Below the pieces are notes generated by a model. It was not told where the DNA came from and made no database searches. It saw nothing but the letters and a program-made list of their open reading frames with translations. From the NCBI RefSeq assembly GCF_013283795.1, contig NZ_JABSOD010000001.1, positions 4,009 to 68,008 on the forward strand: a stretch of 64,000 bases of DNA, read 5' to 3'. Of the stretch, positions 1 through 9,026 are shown piece after piece (position 1 is the first letter of the stretch; the number at the start of each line of letters is the position of its first letter). The DNA comes from Rheinheimera lutimaris. Lineage in GTDB: Bacteria > Pseudomonadota > Gammaproteobacteria > Enterobacterales > Alteromonadaceae. Made by a program: the position numbers and the translations under genes.

Positions 1-33
1 ACCGATTCACGCTTAAATATTAAACATTAACAA

Positions 34-1132
34 TTACAGCCCGGCTTTTAAGCTGGCTTCAATAAATTTGTCCAGATCGCCGTCTAACACTGCCTGAGTG
101 TTCCGGGTTTCGATACCGGTACGTAAATCTTTAATGCGCGAGTCATCCAGCACGTAAGAGCGAATTTGGCTGCCCCAACCGATATCCGACTTGGTATCTT
201 CCAGCGCTTGCTTCTCGGCATTTTGCTTTTGCAGCTCAAATTCGTATAATTTGGCGCGCAATTGCTTGTAGGCGTTGTCACGGTTTTTATGCTGCGAGCG
301 GTCGTTCTGACACTGCACCACGATGTTAGTGGGTAAGTGAGTAATACGCACAGCAGAATCGGTCCGGTTAACGTGCTGACCACCGGCACCCGAGGCGCGG
401 TAGGTGTCGATACGTAAATCGGCCGGGTTGATATCAATTTCGATATCGTCGTCAATTTCCGGCGAGACAAACACCGAGGCAAACGAGGTATGGCGGCGGT
501 TACCACTGTCGAACGGGCTTTTACGTACCAGGCGGTGTACACCGGTTTCGGTGCGCAACCAGCCGTAGGCATATTCGCCGCTAAATTTAATGGTACAGCC
601 TTTAATACCGGCCACATCGCCGTCGGTTACTTCGTACAGTTCCGGCTTAAAGCCTTTGTCTTCACCCCAGCGCAGGTACATGCGCATTAAAATGCTGGCC
701 CAGTCTTGCGCTTCGGTACCGCCCGAGCCGGATTGAATATCCAGGTAGCAATGGTTCTGGTCATTTTTACCGGAGAACATACGGCGAAATTCCAGCAGAC
801 TTAATTGTTTGTCTAAGTCGGCTAATTCAGCTTTGGCTTCTTCGAAGGTGTCTTCATCTTCGGCTTCTATCGCCAGCTCCAGCAAGCCATCTACGTCTTC
901 CAGGCCGCGGTCCAGCTTGTCGATAGTGCCAACCACCTGCTCCAGTGCCGAGCGCTCTTTACCCAGCGCCTGGGCTTTATCGGGCGTATTCCAAATGGCA
1001 GAATCTTCCAGTTCGCGCGAGACTTCTTCTAAGCGTTCTTTTTTGCCATCGTAGTCAAAGATACCCCCGAAGCACGTTGGTGCGTTCAGTAAGATCTTTA
1101 ATGCTGTTGTACACCGGATTGACTTCAAACAT
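34..1132 (-). CDS. prfB: Peptide chain release factor 2 (RF2), made by programmed +1 frameshift
   Basis: RF2 reads UGA and UAA stop codons in the ribosomal A site and triggers peptidyl-tRNA hydrolysis. The GGQ catalytic loop and the SPF anticodon-like tripeptide (SPFDSG) are present. The gene starts at ATG 1132. After 25 codons (ending LRGYL) there is an in-frame TGA at 1057-1055, directly after CTT. Skipping one T there continues with [12 protein letters not shown] and gives 365 residues, the E. coli RF2 length. The residue before SGAGGQ is alanine, the usual residue rather than the threonine of E. coli K-12. The gene is last in xerD-dsbC-recJ-prfB. In E. coli lysS follows; here that position lies outside the window, and bases 1-33 hold nothing I can identify. 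Confidence 0.97.
1054..1071 (-). promoter_or_regulatory. RF2 autoregulatory +1 frameshift site
   Basis: On the minus strand the site reads CGG GGG TAT CTT TGA C. It has a G-rich Shine-Dalgarno-like stretch just upstream of the slippery CTT, followed by the poor-context stop TGA-C. This is the arrangement known from E. coli prfB, which has AGG in place of CGG. When RF2 is scarce the ribosome pauses at TGA and slips +1, so RF2 controls its own synthesis. The frame change is visible: the upstream frame ends at 1055 and the downstream frame carries the rest of RF2. Confidence 0.95.
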
Positions 1133-1297
1133 GCTGTGCTCGGTAACCTTGAATAACGGGAGAAAAAACAGGCGGCGATTGTAGCAAATTTATCGGCAGC
1201 AGTGCAGCCATCTAATGTTAAAAAACAGCACAGGGGCCATCAGGCATGACAATTACAGGTACGAAAAAGACAGGAGCCAGAGTATCGGCCCCCTTTT

Positions 1298-3034
1298 TTA
1301 CAATGCCGCCATATGTCTTACAATCAGCTGCAGGCTTTGTTTGTCGCGGTACTCATTAATATCCAGCTGATAGGCTAACTGTACCTTTTGTACGTTAACA
1401 TCCGGCCACGTTTTATTGTCGGCATTAAACCAAATAGCATCAACTAACTTGCCGTCCGGCGTTTGCAGCATCATTTTTAAGTGGCGATCGGCCAGCATTT
1501 TTTGGCTGATTAAACTGAACTCACCATCAAACACCGGCTCGGGAAACGCCTGCCCCCAGGGGCCGGCACTTTGCAGCAATTGGGCAAAACCGATATCAAA
1601 GCAGTCCTGTGGTAATTCGCCGTCAGTGTAAATCACCGCTGTAAGCTGTTCTGCTGTTAAATGTTTTTTCGCCGTTAAGCTCAGCGCCAGCTTAAAGGTA
1701 TCCAGCCGCTCGGCGCTGATGGTTAAACCGGCTGCCATGGCATGGCCGCCGAATTTTTTAATTAAGCCCGGATACTGCGTAGAAATTTCTTCCAACAAAT
1801 CACGAATATGCAGGCCGCTTATCGAACGGGCCGAGCCTTTAAGTTCGCCGTCATCACCCTGAGCAAATACTATGGTCGGCCGGTGAAACTGCTCTTTGAT
1901 CCGCCCGGCCAAAATACCGATAACGCCCTGATGCCAGTCGTGGCGATACAAACACAAACATTCCGGCAGTTCGCTGCCATCAAAGGATAACTGGCTTAAA
2001 AACGCCTGCGCTTCAACCTGCATGCTTTGCTCTATGGCACGGCGCTCGACATTTAAGCTATCCAGCTCAGCGGCATATTGCCGTGCCAGGCCTAAATCAT
2101 TCGCTAACAGGCAACTTATACCCAGCGACATATCATCCAACCGGCCGGCCGCGTTTAAACGCGGTGCCAGAGAAAAGCCAAAATCGCCGGCGGTCAGTTT
2201 AGCGGCGCTGCGGTTAGCGACGTCAATCAGCGCCTGAATACCCGGCCGACACTTGCCGCTGCGAATACGCATTAAGCCCTGGTGCACTAAAATACGGTTG
2301 TTACTGTCCAGCGGCACCACATCCGCAACTGTGCCCAGCGCGACTAAATCCAGCAGTTCAGCTAAGTTAGGTTCGGCCAGTTGCCGCTGTGTAAAGTACT
2401 GTTGTTCGCGCAGGGCGGCGCGCAGGGCCAGCAATAAATAAAACGCCACGCCCACCCCGGCCAGTGCTTTGCTGGGGAAGTTACAGCCAGGTTGGTTTGG
2501 GTTAACTATGGCATCGGCGGCTGGCAATTCATTACCGGCCAAGTGGTGATCGGTAACCAGCACTTTTACACCGGCTTTTTTTGCCAGCGCCACACCGTCA
2601 ATTGCCGAGATACCATTGTCCACGGTGACGATAAGTTCAGCACCCTGCGCCACTGCAAGCTCAGCCATTTCCGGCGTTAAACCATAACCGTACTCAAAAC
2701 GATTTGGCACCAGATAATCGACAAACTTGAAACCCAAAGCCCGCAAGCCACTCATCAATACTGCGGTGCTGGTGGCGCCATCGGCATCAAAATCGCCAAC
2801 GATGACCAAATGCTGCTGCTGTTGCAGTGCTTCGGTTAATAAACTGACAGCTTGCTCTATCCCTTTTAACGCACTAAAGGGCAACAAGCCGGCGGCGCCG
2901 CGCTCAAGCTCTGTGGCTTGTGTAATACCACGGCTGGCATACAAGCGTTGTAATACCGGGTGCATTTCAGCGGGTAACGACGGTAAAACGCCGGGCAAAG
3001 CCCGGCGCTGAATAAAACGGCTGATAGCAGACAT
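1298..3034 (-). CDS. recJ: Single-stranded-DNA-specific exonuclease RecJ
   Basis: RecJ degrades single-stranded DNA 5' to 3' in RecF-pathway recombination, mismatch repair and base excision repair. The 578-residue protein matches the usual length. It has the DHH-phosphoesterase signatures: DFDADG at residues 81-86, VDNG near 138-141 and DHH at 162-164, which bind the catalytic metals. The later GGHAMAAGL segment belongs to the DHHA1 domain. The gene lies 6 bp downstream of dsbC in the conserved order xerD-dsbC-recJ-prfB, so co-transcription is likely. A 165-bp gap separates it from prfB. Confidence 0.97.
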   Translation of the reverse strand: MSAISRFIQRRALPGVLPSLPAEMHPVLQRLYASRGITQATELERGAAGLLPFSALKGIEQAVSLLTEALQQQQHLVIVGDFDADGATSTAVLMSGLRALGFKFVDYLVPNRFEYGYGLTPEMAELAVAQGAELIVTVDNGISAIDGVALAKKAGVKVLVTDHHLAGNELPAADAIVNPNQPGCNFPSKALAGVGVAFYLLLALRAALREQQYFTQRQLAEPNLAELLDLVALGTVADVVPLDSNNRILVHQGLMRIRSGKCRPGIQALIDVANRSAAKLTAGDFGFSLAPRLNAAGRLDDMSLGISCLLANDLGLARQYAAELDSLNVERRAIEQSMQVEAQAFLSQLSFDGSELPECLCLYRHDWHQGVIGILAGRIKEQFHRPTIVFAQGDDGELKGSARSISGLHIRDLLEEISTQYPGLIKKFGGHAMAAGLTISAERLDTFKLALSLTAKKHLTAEQLTAVIYTDGELPQDCFDIGFAQLLQSAGPWGQAFPEPVFDGEFSLISQKMLADRHLKMMLQTPDGKLVDAIWFNADNKTWPDVNVQKVQLAYQLDINEYRDKQSLQLIVRHMAAL

Positions 3035-3040
3035 AAAAGC

Positions 3041-3757
3041 TTAAGACCCTGCCTGCAACTGCGACAGTAAAGCTTTGGCCGGCTGATAACCCGGAATTAA
3101 ACGGCCACTGGGTAAAATAATGGCAGGGGTACCACTGACACCAAAAGATTGCCCCAGTTCATATTGCGCTTTTACCGGGTTAGTGCACATCGCCGGTTTA
3201 ACATTGTCACCGTCTTTGGCTTTATCCATTGCGCCACGGCTGTCTTTGCTGCACCAGATATGCTGCATTTGCAGATAGGTTTCCGAGCCTAAACCACCAC
3301 GCGGGAATGCCATATAACGTACAGTAATACCGGCATTATTGTAGTCTTTCATTTCATTGTGTAATTTGCGGCAGTAGCCGCAGGTTGGGTCGGTAAAGAC
3401 ATTAATCACGTATTTTTCATCGGCCGCTTTATATTCAATGACGCCACTTTTTTGCGCCTCGACTTGCTGCTGAATATAGGGCCGCATTTGCTCGTCATTC
3501 ACCAGCACCTTGTTGGTTAAGTCGTAAATATTACCTTCAATAAAATACTGACCATCTTTTGAGGTAAAAAACAGACCTTTATTGGTAAATACCTGCAACA
3601 AACCGTCCATCGGTGACTCTGCCACCGCATTTACCGTTAAATTAAGCTGGCCAAACTGCTGACGCACCTTAGCGTAGTCGGCATCCGGCGCCTTTAACTG
3701 TGCATGGGCAGAGGCGATCAATCCAAGGCTACATAAAGCAAATAAAAACTTGTTCAT
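3041..3757 (-). CDS. dsbC: Periplasmic thiol:disulfide isomerase DsbC
   Basis: DsbC is a periplasmic homodimer that reshuffles wrong disulfide bonds and is kept reduced by DsbD. The 238-residue precursor begins with a signal peptide (residues 1-19, ending ASAHA). An N-terminal dimerisation domain follows, then a thioredoxin fold with active site CGYC at 126-129. The second, structural cysteine pair (C169, C191) and the cis-proline loop SGTPAI around 209-213 are also present. A clear AGGAAACGG ribosome-binding region precedes ATG 3757. The gene sits between xerD and recJ as in E. coli. Confidence 0.97.
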   Translation of the reverse strand: MNKFLFALCSLGLIASAHAQLKAPDADYAKVRQQFGQLNLTVNAVAESPMDGLLQVFTNKGLFFTSKDGQYFIEGNIYDLTNKVLVNDEQMRPYIQQQVEAQKSGVIEYKAADEKYVINVFTDPTCGYCRKLHNEMKDYNNAGITVRYMAFPRGGLGSETYLQMQHIWCSKDSRGAMDKAKDGDNVKPAMCTNPVKAQYELGQSFGVSGTPAIILPSGRLIPGYQPAKALLSQLQAGS

Positions 3758-3777
3758 ACCGTTTCCTGTTACGGCGC

Positions 3778-4707
3778 CTAAGGGCGCGGATGATGTTGCT
3801 GGTGCAGGCTTTGTAAACGCGCCTGCGCGACATGGGTATAAATTTGCGTGGTAGACAAATCACTGTGGCCCAGTAACATTTGTACTACCCGTAAATCGGC
3901 GCCATGGTTCAGTAAATGGGTGGCAAAAGCATGCCGTAATGTATGCGGCGACAGCTCTGCCTGAATGTGCGCTACTTTGGCATAAAACTTAATGCGGTGC
4001 CAGAAGGTTTGCCGTGTCATTTGCTGCGCCCGGCTGCTGGGAAACACCACGTCGAGCATCTGCCCGCCCAGCAACTGCACCCGCGCTTCGCGCAAATAGC
4101 GCAGTAACCAGTGCGCCGCTTCCTCGCCCATCGGCACCAACCGCTCTTTGCCACCTTTACCTGTGACTCTTACCAGACCGTGCTGCAGGTTAAGTTGTTG
4201 CATCGACAAGCCAACTAATTCCGATACCCGCAAACCACTGGCATACAGCAGTTCTAACATGGCTTTGTCACGAAACTGGATAACATCGTGCAGATCCGGT
4301 GCATTAAGCAAGGCGTCGACATCCTGCTCCGACAAGCTTTTTGGCAAGCTGCGGCCGATTTTCGGGTTGAGTAATTGCGCCAACGGGTTATCGGCTATTT
4401 TACCGCCCTGATGCAGATAAGCATAAAACCGTCGCAAGCTGCTAAGCGCACGTGACGTGCTGCGCGGGCTGTATTGTTTATCAACCCGCTGTGCCAGATA
4501 GCGGTTTAGCAACTGGCTGTCGGCACTGAGCAACCCCGTGCCTTGCGCCACAGCAAAAACGGCAAACTGCTTTAAATCTGTGCCGTAGGCGCTGAGTGTA
4601 TGCTCACTTACACCTTTATCCAGCCACAGCTGATCCAGAAACTGGCTAATCAGTTTCAGCTCTGTGCTATCGGGTTGTACTGTCGCTGCTGCCACCGCTA
4701 ATGTCAT
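3778..4707 (-). CDS. xerD: Site-specific tyrosine recombinase XerD
   Basis: XerD acts with XerC at the chromosomal dif site to resolve chromosome dimers at the septum, activated by FtsK. The 309-residue protein has an N-terminal SAM-like core-binding domain (about 18-105) and a C-terminal catalytic domain. The tyrosine-recombinase residues are visible: R160 (SGLRVSEL), K184, H255 and R258 (PHTLRHAF), H281 (LLGHSD) and nucleophile Y290. Synteny with dsbC-recJ-prfB and divergent fldB marks it as the housekeeping XerD rather than a phage integrase. Confidence 0.96.
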   Translation of the reverse strand: MTLAVAAATVQPDSTELKLISQFLDQLWLDKGVSEHTLSAYGTDLKQFAVFAVAQGTGLLSADSQLLNRYLAQRVDKQYSPRSTSRALSSLRRFYAYLHQGGKIADNPLAQLLNPKIGRSLPKSLSEQDVDALLNAPDLHDVIQFRDKAMLELLYASGLRVSELVGLSMQQLNLQHGLVRVTGKGGKERLVPMGEEAAHWLLRYLREARVQLLGGQMLDVVFPSSRAQQMTRQTFWHRIKFYAKVAHIQAELSPHTLRHAFATHLLNHGADLRVVQMLLGHSDLSTTQIYTHVAQARLQSLHQQHHPRP

Positions 4708-4837
4708 CGTCGTCTGCTCAAAAACCTCCGGCTATGGTAGCGCAAGGCCACGCAGCCGCAAAGCCGGCATTTTGCTGCAGACGCTATTCTGCTACACTGC
4801 GCCTCCATTATTGCACCACTGATGTTGTGAGACCGGC

Positions 4838-5356
4838 ATGAAAATAGGCTTATTTTATGGTTCCACCACCTGTTATACCGAAATGGTGGCTGAGAAAATT
4901 CAGGCGCTGATCGGCGCTGATACCGTAGAGCTGCATAATATCAAGCAGGTACCGCTAAGCCGGATGGCTGAATACGATATTCTTATTCTGGGGCTGTCCA
5001 CCTGGGATTTCGGTGAAATTCAGGAAGACTGGGAAGCCCACTGGGACGACATCAGCACTGTAAACCTGGCCGGCAAAATTGTGGCCATTTACGGCATGGG
5101 CGATCAACTGGGTTACGCCGAGTGGTTTATTGATGCCGTGGGCATGCTGCACGACGCTATAGCACCACAAAATCCTACCCGCATTGGCTTCTGGCCCACC
5201 GCCGGCTACGACTTTATCGCCTCTAAAGCCTTGACTGACGATGGCGGGCTGTTTTACGGCCTGGCACTGGATGATGAAAACCAGTACGACCTGACCGATG
5301 CGCGGTTAAATGACTGGGTTAGCCAGATTTTGCAGGAAATAGCTGAGCGGCTTTAA
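4838..5356 (+). CDS. fldB: Flavodoxin FldB
   Basis: This is a small FMN-binding electron carrier of 172 residues. The N-terminal phosphate-binding loop is visible as [10 protein letters not shown] (residues 7-16), and [15 protein letters not shown] and YGMGDQLGY match the flavin-stacking loops of long-chain flavodoxins. It is transcribed divergently from xerD, as fldB is in E. coli, which is why I chose fldB over fldA. Its partners in this organism cannot be read from the sequence. ATG 4838 follows a GTGAGACC stretch and is the only good start. Confidence 0.93.
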   Translation: MKIGLFYGSTTCYTEMVAEKIQALIGADTVELHNIKQVPLSRMAEYDILILGLSTWDFGEIQEDWEAHWDDISTVNLAGKIVAIYGMGDQLGYAEWFIDAVGMLHDAIAPQNPTRIGFWPTAGYDFIASKALTDDGGLFYGLALDDENQYDLTDARLNDWVSQILQEIAERL

Positions 5357-5417
5357 TTAAATTAAAGTCGCCAATTTACCAACAAATCAATTCAAAAATC
5401 TATTCATAAAACACTTA

Positions 5418-5454
5418 GTATAGCTATACATCAATAAGTTATATGTGCTAACTT
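5418..5454 (+). promoter_or_regulatory. Two palindromes upstream of the HipA-like gene (candidate operators)
   Basis: The AT-rich 127-bp gap before the HipA-like gene holds a perfect 12-bp palindrome, GTATAGCTATAC (5418-5429). Seven bases later comes an inverted repeat AAGTTA-N7-TAACTT (5436-5454). Such sites could bind the winged-helix domain of the protein encoded just downstream. This is inference from position and symmetry; no consensus is known to me. Confidence 0.4.
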
Positions 5455-5483
5455 GATAGGGAAATCAATTCAGCAACGTAGAA

Positions 5484-6827
5484 ATGGATACCAAAACCAG
5501 CGCACAGCACATCTTACAAATGTTGCAACGCCAGCCGATGACAGCGCGTCAACTACTGGATAGGTTGCAAATAAGCCAACCTACTTTGTCACGCCGAATT
5601 CAGCAATTGGGCGAGCAGATATTGCAACTGGGGCAGGCACGCAACACCAAATACTACGCAGTGCGTAAAACAGACAACAAGATTAACTGGCCGCTGTATC
5701 AAGTGTCTGCTGCAGGTGAACCGGCATTAGTAGGCCATTTAATCTCTTTGTATCCTAATTATTACTGCTTCCAAGACGTAGCTGCGGACTTTATCCTCTA
5801 TGACGATCTGCCATGGTTTATCCAGGATATTAAACCGCGGGGCTTTATTGGCCGTGCTTTGGCGAAGCAATGGTGGCAACGAGCAGGGCTTTGCTCAGCA
5901 GATCCCAAAGACTGGCATGCTGAAGATGTGCTGACTGCATTGACGCTGATACCTCATGATTCTGTTGGCGATCTGTTGATAGGCGAACAAAGTTATTATT
6001 CCTGGCTTTCACAAGCGCCCAAAGAGATCTCATTACAGGATCTGCCGCAACAAGCTGCCCTGGCAGAACAAGGTGAAACAACAGGCTCCTCCGCCGCTGG
6101 TGAGCAGCCTAAATTCCTTTGTACGATAGACAAAACACATTACCTGGTGAAATTCAGCGCGGCAGTCAATAATGCGGTAAGCCAACGTTGGGCAGACTTG
6201 CTTAAAGCGGAAGCCCTGGCGCTAAACATGCTGACACAACTCAATATTGCGGCCGCCGAAACCCGCATCTACCAGTCTGATGCAAGAGTGTTTTTGCTGT
6301 CTAAGCGATTCGACCGGCAAGGTTTATTCGGACGCTATGGCGTTGCTTCACTTGAAGCAATAGATGCAGAATTTGTCGGTCAGGCTGGTTTGCCCTGGCC
6401 AGCCATAGCTCAACAAATGCATGCTCAAGCGCTGCTGCAAGATGCAGATCTGGCAAAGATCAAACTGCTGTGGTGTTTTTGTTTATTAATAGGTAACACT
6501 GATACTCATAACGGCAATTTGTCATTTTATTATGATGCTGTTTTTGATCTAAAAACCACTCCCCGCTTCAAGCTAACCCCTGCTTACGATGTACTGCCAA
6601 TGGCGTTTGCACCAACCCGTGCTGGCACTATGCTGCAAACGGGTTACGCGCCTCAATTACGGCCAGAGGTAGAGGGCAAGTATTGGCGTCAAGCCTACCC
6701 GGTTGCATTAGAGTACTGGCAACAAATCAGCAGCAACGCTCAATTCAGTGCAGATTTCCGTCAACTGGCAGCTGAAACCCTATTGCAGTTAACCCCATTA
6801 GAGTCAGCAATTAAACGGATGCTGTAG
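5484..6827 (+). CDS. yjjJ: Stand-alone HipA-family kinase with N-terminal winged helix (YjjJ type)
   Basis: HipA proteins are serine/threonine kinases of type II toxin-antitoxin systems and normally pair with a HipB DNA-binding antitoxin. This 447-residue protein instead carries its own helix-turn-helix (about 6-45, MTARQLLDRLQISQPTLSRR) and a HipA-like region behind it. Visible kinase elements are SSAAGEQPKF (202-211), a lysine at 223, GNTDTH with the likely catalytic D340, and the metal-binding D369 in PAYDVLPM. No separate hipB is adjacent. E. coli YjjJ has the same architecture and length. Two palindromes upstream suggest autoregulation. Kinase activity and toxicity are inferred. Confidence 0.85.
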   Translation: MDTKTSAQHILQMLQRQPMTARQLLDRLQISQPTLSRRIQQLGEQILQLGQARNTKYYAVRKTDNKINWPLYQVSAAGEPALVGHLISLYPNYYCFQDVAADFILYDDLPWFIQDIKPRGFIGRALAKQWWQRAGLCSADPKDWHAEDVLTALTLIPHDSVGDLLIGEQSYYSWLSQAPKEISLQDLPQQAALAEQGETTGSSAAGEQPKFLCTIDKTHYLVKFSAAVNNAVSQRWADLLKAEALALNMLTQLNIAAAETRIYQSDARVFLLSKRFDRQGLFGRYGVASLEAIDAEFVGQAGLPWPAIAQQMHAQALLQDADLAKIKLLWCFCLLIGNTDTHNGNLSFYYDAVFDLKTTPRFKLTPAYDVLPMAFAPTRAGTMLQTGYAPQLRPEVEGKYWRQAYPVALEYWQQISSNAQFSADFRQLAAETLLQLTPLESAIKRML

Positions 6828-6889
6828 AGCGCACCAAAATCAGCTAAACATAATCAGGCCTCCAGTAACCGGCAAAACGCTCTGATGCA

Positions 6890-7600
6890 CTAAAACTTCA
6901 GATAGAAATCCCGCAGCAACGCTTTGTAATCAGCACTGTAATCCCCGTCAGCTTGATGGATGATTAACGTGCTGTGCCGGGTTATTTCTGCTGTCAGGCT
7001 TAAGCTAAACAATAGCCGCTGTACCGGCTTTTCTGCTTTGCTGCGTACCTCACAGCATTGTGCCAGATACCAGCCCTCAGTCATTGCCAATTGCAGCATA
7101 TATTCTGCTTGCGGCAGCGGTAAAATCACACTGAACACGCCCTGCTCGTGCAGTAAGTCAGCGGCTTTACGTAACAGTGCAGCCAACGGCAGGCTATCGG
7201 TGTGGCGGGCCTGGCTACGCTTTTTGTCTATCGGCAGCAGCGATTGTTGAAAAAACGGTGGGTTAGATACAATTAAGCGGTAACGTTTGCTACTGCTATA
7301 GGTTAGAATGTCGCCCTTTATCAGCCGTATCGCGTTTGGCCACAGACTGTTTGCCACATTCGTAGCAGCTTGTTCTGCCGCAGCAGGGTCCAGCTCTATC
7401 GCGTCTATCAGATTGGCACCCGCGGTGCGCTGAGCTAACATCAGGCTTATCAGGCCCGAGCCGGCGCCAATATCAAGAATATCGCTATGCGGTGGCGGCA
7501 GCAGTGCAAAAGCGCCAAGTAATAAACCGTCAGTGCCGACTTTCATCGCGCAGTGATCATGAGCAACATAGAATTTTTTACATTGAAAACCGGCTGACAT
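6890..7600 (-). CDS. trmN6: tRNA1(Val) (adenine(37)-N6)-methyltransferase
   Basis: This enzyme (YfiC/TrmN6) puts the N6-methyl group on A37 next to the anticodon of tRNA1(Val), using S-adenosylmethionine. The N-terminus, FYVAHDHCAMKVGTDG, closely matches E. coli YfiC. SAM motif I is DIGAGSG (43-49) and the N6-adenine motif is NPPFF (113-117). ATG 7600 is the start, because GGAGG lies five bases upstream; the GTG at 7606 would overlap that ribosome-binding site. It is divergent from srmB, as yfiC and srmB are in E. coli. Length is 236 residues. Confidence 0.94.
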   Translation of the reverse strand: MSAGFQCKKFYVAHDHCAMKVGTDGLLLGAFALLPPPHSDILDIGAGSGLISLMLAQRTAGANLIDAIELDPAAAEQAATNVANSLWPNAIRLIKGDILTYSSSKRYRLIVSNPPFFQQSLLPIDKKRSQARHTDSLPLAALLRKAADLLHEQGVFSVILPLPQAEYMLQLAMTEGWYLAQCCEVRSKAEKPVQRLLFSLSLTAEITRHSTLIIHQADGDYSADYKALLRDFYLKF

Positions 7601-7673
7601 CAGCACCTCCGGCCGCCAGTTTACGGCGAAGCAGGCGCGCTGTCACCGGGCAGGCAATTATGCTGAGGACAAC

Positions 7674-8897
7674 ATGACAACATTCGCAGATTTTCAACTG
7701 GACGATGACCTTAACCGTGCCATCAGTGACCGCGGTTTCGAGCTGCCAACACTGATCCAGGAAATGGCGATCCCATTGGCGCTGGAAGGCAAAGACCTGT
7801 TGGCCAGCGCGCCAACCGGCACCGGTAAAACCCTGGCCTTTGTGTTGCCTGCTATTCAGTACCTGCTCGACTTTGGCCGTAAAGACCCGGGCTTTGCCAG
7901 GGTACTGGTAATGACACCCACCCGTGAATTAGCCTATCAGGTGTATGACGAGTTTAAACACTTTACTCAATACACCGGCTTAAACGTCGGCGTGATCACC
8001 GGCGGCATTAATTACGGCAGCCACAAAGACACGCTGGAAAAAAACAATGACATTTTAGTTGCCACCCCGGGCCGGTTAACCGAATACCTGGATGAAGAAA
8101 GCTTTCAGGCCGACGAAGTAGAACTGCTGATCCTGGACGAAGCCGACCGCATGCTGGACATGGGTTTTGTTGGTGAAATGAACCGCATAGTGCTGGAAGC
8201 ACGTCGCCGCCGGCAAACCTTTTTGTTCTCGGCCACGCTTGAAGGCGCTAATTTAGAACGCTTTGCTGCGCGCGCTTTAAAAGAGCCGGAACGGGTAGAA
8301 GCCATACCATCGCGCAAAGAAAATGCCAAAATTTTGCAGTGGGTGCATTTGGCCGACGACGCCCAGCACAAGCTGGCACTGCTGATCCATTTGCTGAAAC
8401 AGCCGGATGTGACCAAAAGCATCGTATTTATTAAAACCCGTGAACGCCTTGCCAGCTTAACCGGTCAGTTAGAAACCGCCGGCCTGCGCTGTGGCTGGTT
8501 ACAAGGTGAAATGCCGCAGGACAAACGCATGCAAGCGGTAGAGCGTTTCAGCAGTGGCCGCGTCAATATTTTACTGGCCACCGACATTGCCGCCCGCGGT
8601 TTGGATATTGACGATATCAGCCATGTGATTAACTTTGATATGCCGCGCAGTGCCGACGTTTACCTGCACCGCATTGGCCGTACCGGCCGTGCCGGTAAAA
8701 AAGGCACCGCGATTTCGTTAATTGAAGCGCACGATATGGGCATTCTGGCCAAAGTTGAGCGCTACGTAGAACAAAAACTGAAACGGCGCGTGGTAGAAGC
8801 GCTGCGGCCGAAAAACAAAGAAGCCAAAGTGCCGGTGAAGAAGAAAAAGCCGACCAAAGCTGCAGCGAAAAAAGCCGCCAAAAAGATTAAAAAGTAA
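7674..8897 (+). CDS. srmB: DEAD-box RNA helicase SrmB
   Basis: SrmB is an ATP-dependent RNA helicase that helps early assembly of the 50S ribosomal subunit. The 407-residue protein has the Q motif near residues 22-29, Walker A APTGTGKT (46-53), PTRELA, DEAD (155-158), SAT (186-188), ARGLD and HRIGRTGR in order. It ends in a lysine-rich tail (about 370-407), typical of rRNA-binding DEAD-box proteins. Identity as SrmB rather than another DEAD-box helicase rests on divergent pairing with trmN6. No clear terminator follows; an imperfect hairpin (8911-8938) lies in the 3' gap. Confidence 0.93.
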   Translation: MTTFADFQLDDDLNRAISDRGFELPTLIQEMAIPLALEGKDLLASAPTGTGKTLAFVLPAIQYLLDFGRKDPGFARVLVMTPTRELAYQVYDEFKHFTQYTGLNVGVITGGINYGSHKDTLEKNNDILVATPGRLTEYLDEESFQADEVELLILDEADRMLDMGFVGEMNRIVLEARRRRQTFLFSATLEGANLERFAARALKEPERVEAIPSRKENAKILQWVHLADDAQHKLALLIHLLKQPDVTKSIVFIKTRERLASLTGQLETAGLRCGWLQGEMPQDKRMQAVERFSSGRVNILLATDIAARGLDIDDISHVINFDMPRSADVYLHRIGRTGRAGKKGTAISLIEAHDMGILAKVERYVEQKLKRRVVEALRPKNKEAKVPVKKKKPTKAAAKKAAKKIKK

Positions 8898-9026
8898 GCT
8901 CATCTCCCCGAACCGCCGGCGATAAAAAGTTGGCGGTTATCGCATTTCTGCCCTGCCCTGTTGGAATTTTTTAGTAAAGCTGCTATTGATATGCTGAATA
9001 AATTATTTATTACGGCGGACTGTGCT

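Noticed and set aside
84-617. 177-residue frame antiparallel or shifted within prfB
   Set aside because: It overlaps the clearly conserved RF2 frame, has no recognisable domain, and its composition follows from the prfB codons.
1232-1290. GGGGCC and GGCCCC as a possible terminator between recJ and prfB
   Set aside because: The arms are only six bases and about 45 bases apart, so a stable hairpin is unlikely.
3778-4707. Tyrosine recombinase as a sign of an integrated element
   Set aside because: Sequence and xerD-dsbC-recJ-prfB/fldB synteny show the housekeeping XerD. No attachment-site repeats or phage genes are nearby.
8911-8938. AACCGCC/GGCGGTT as the srmB terminator
   Set aside because: Short stem with a 14-base loop and no T-run; too weak to list.
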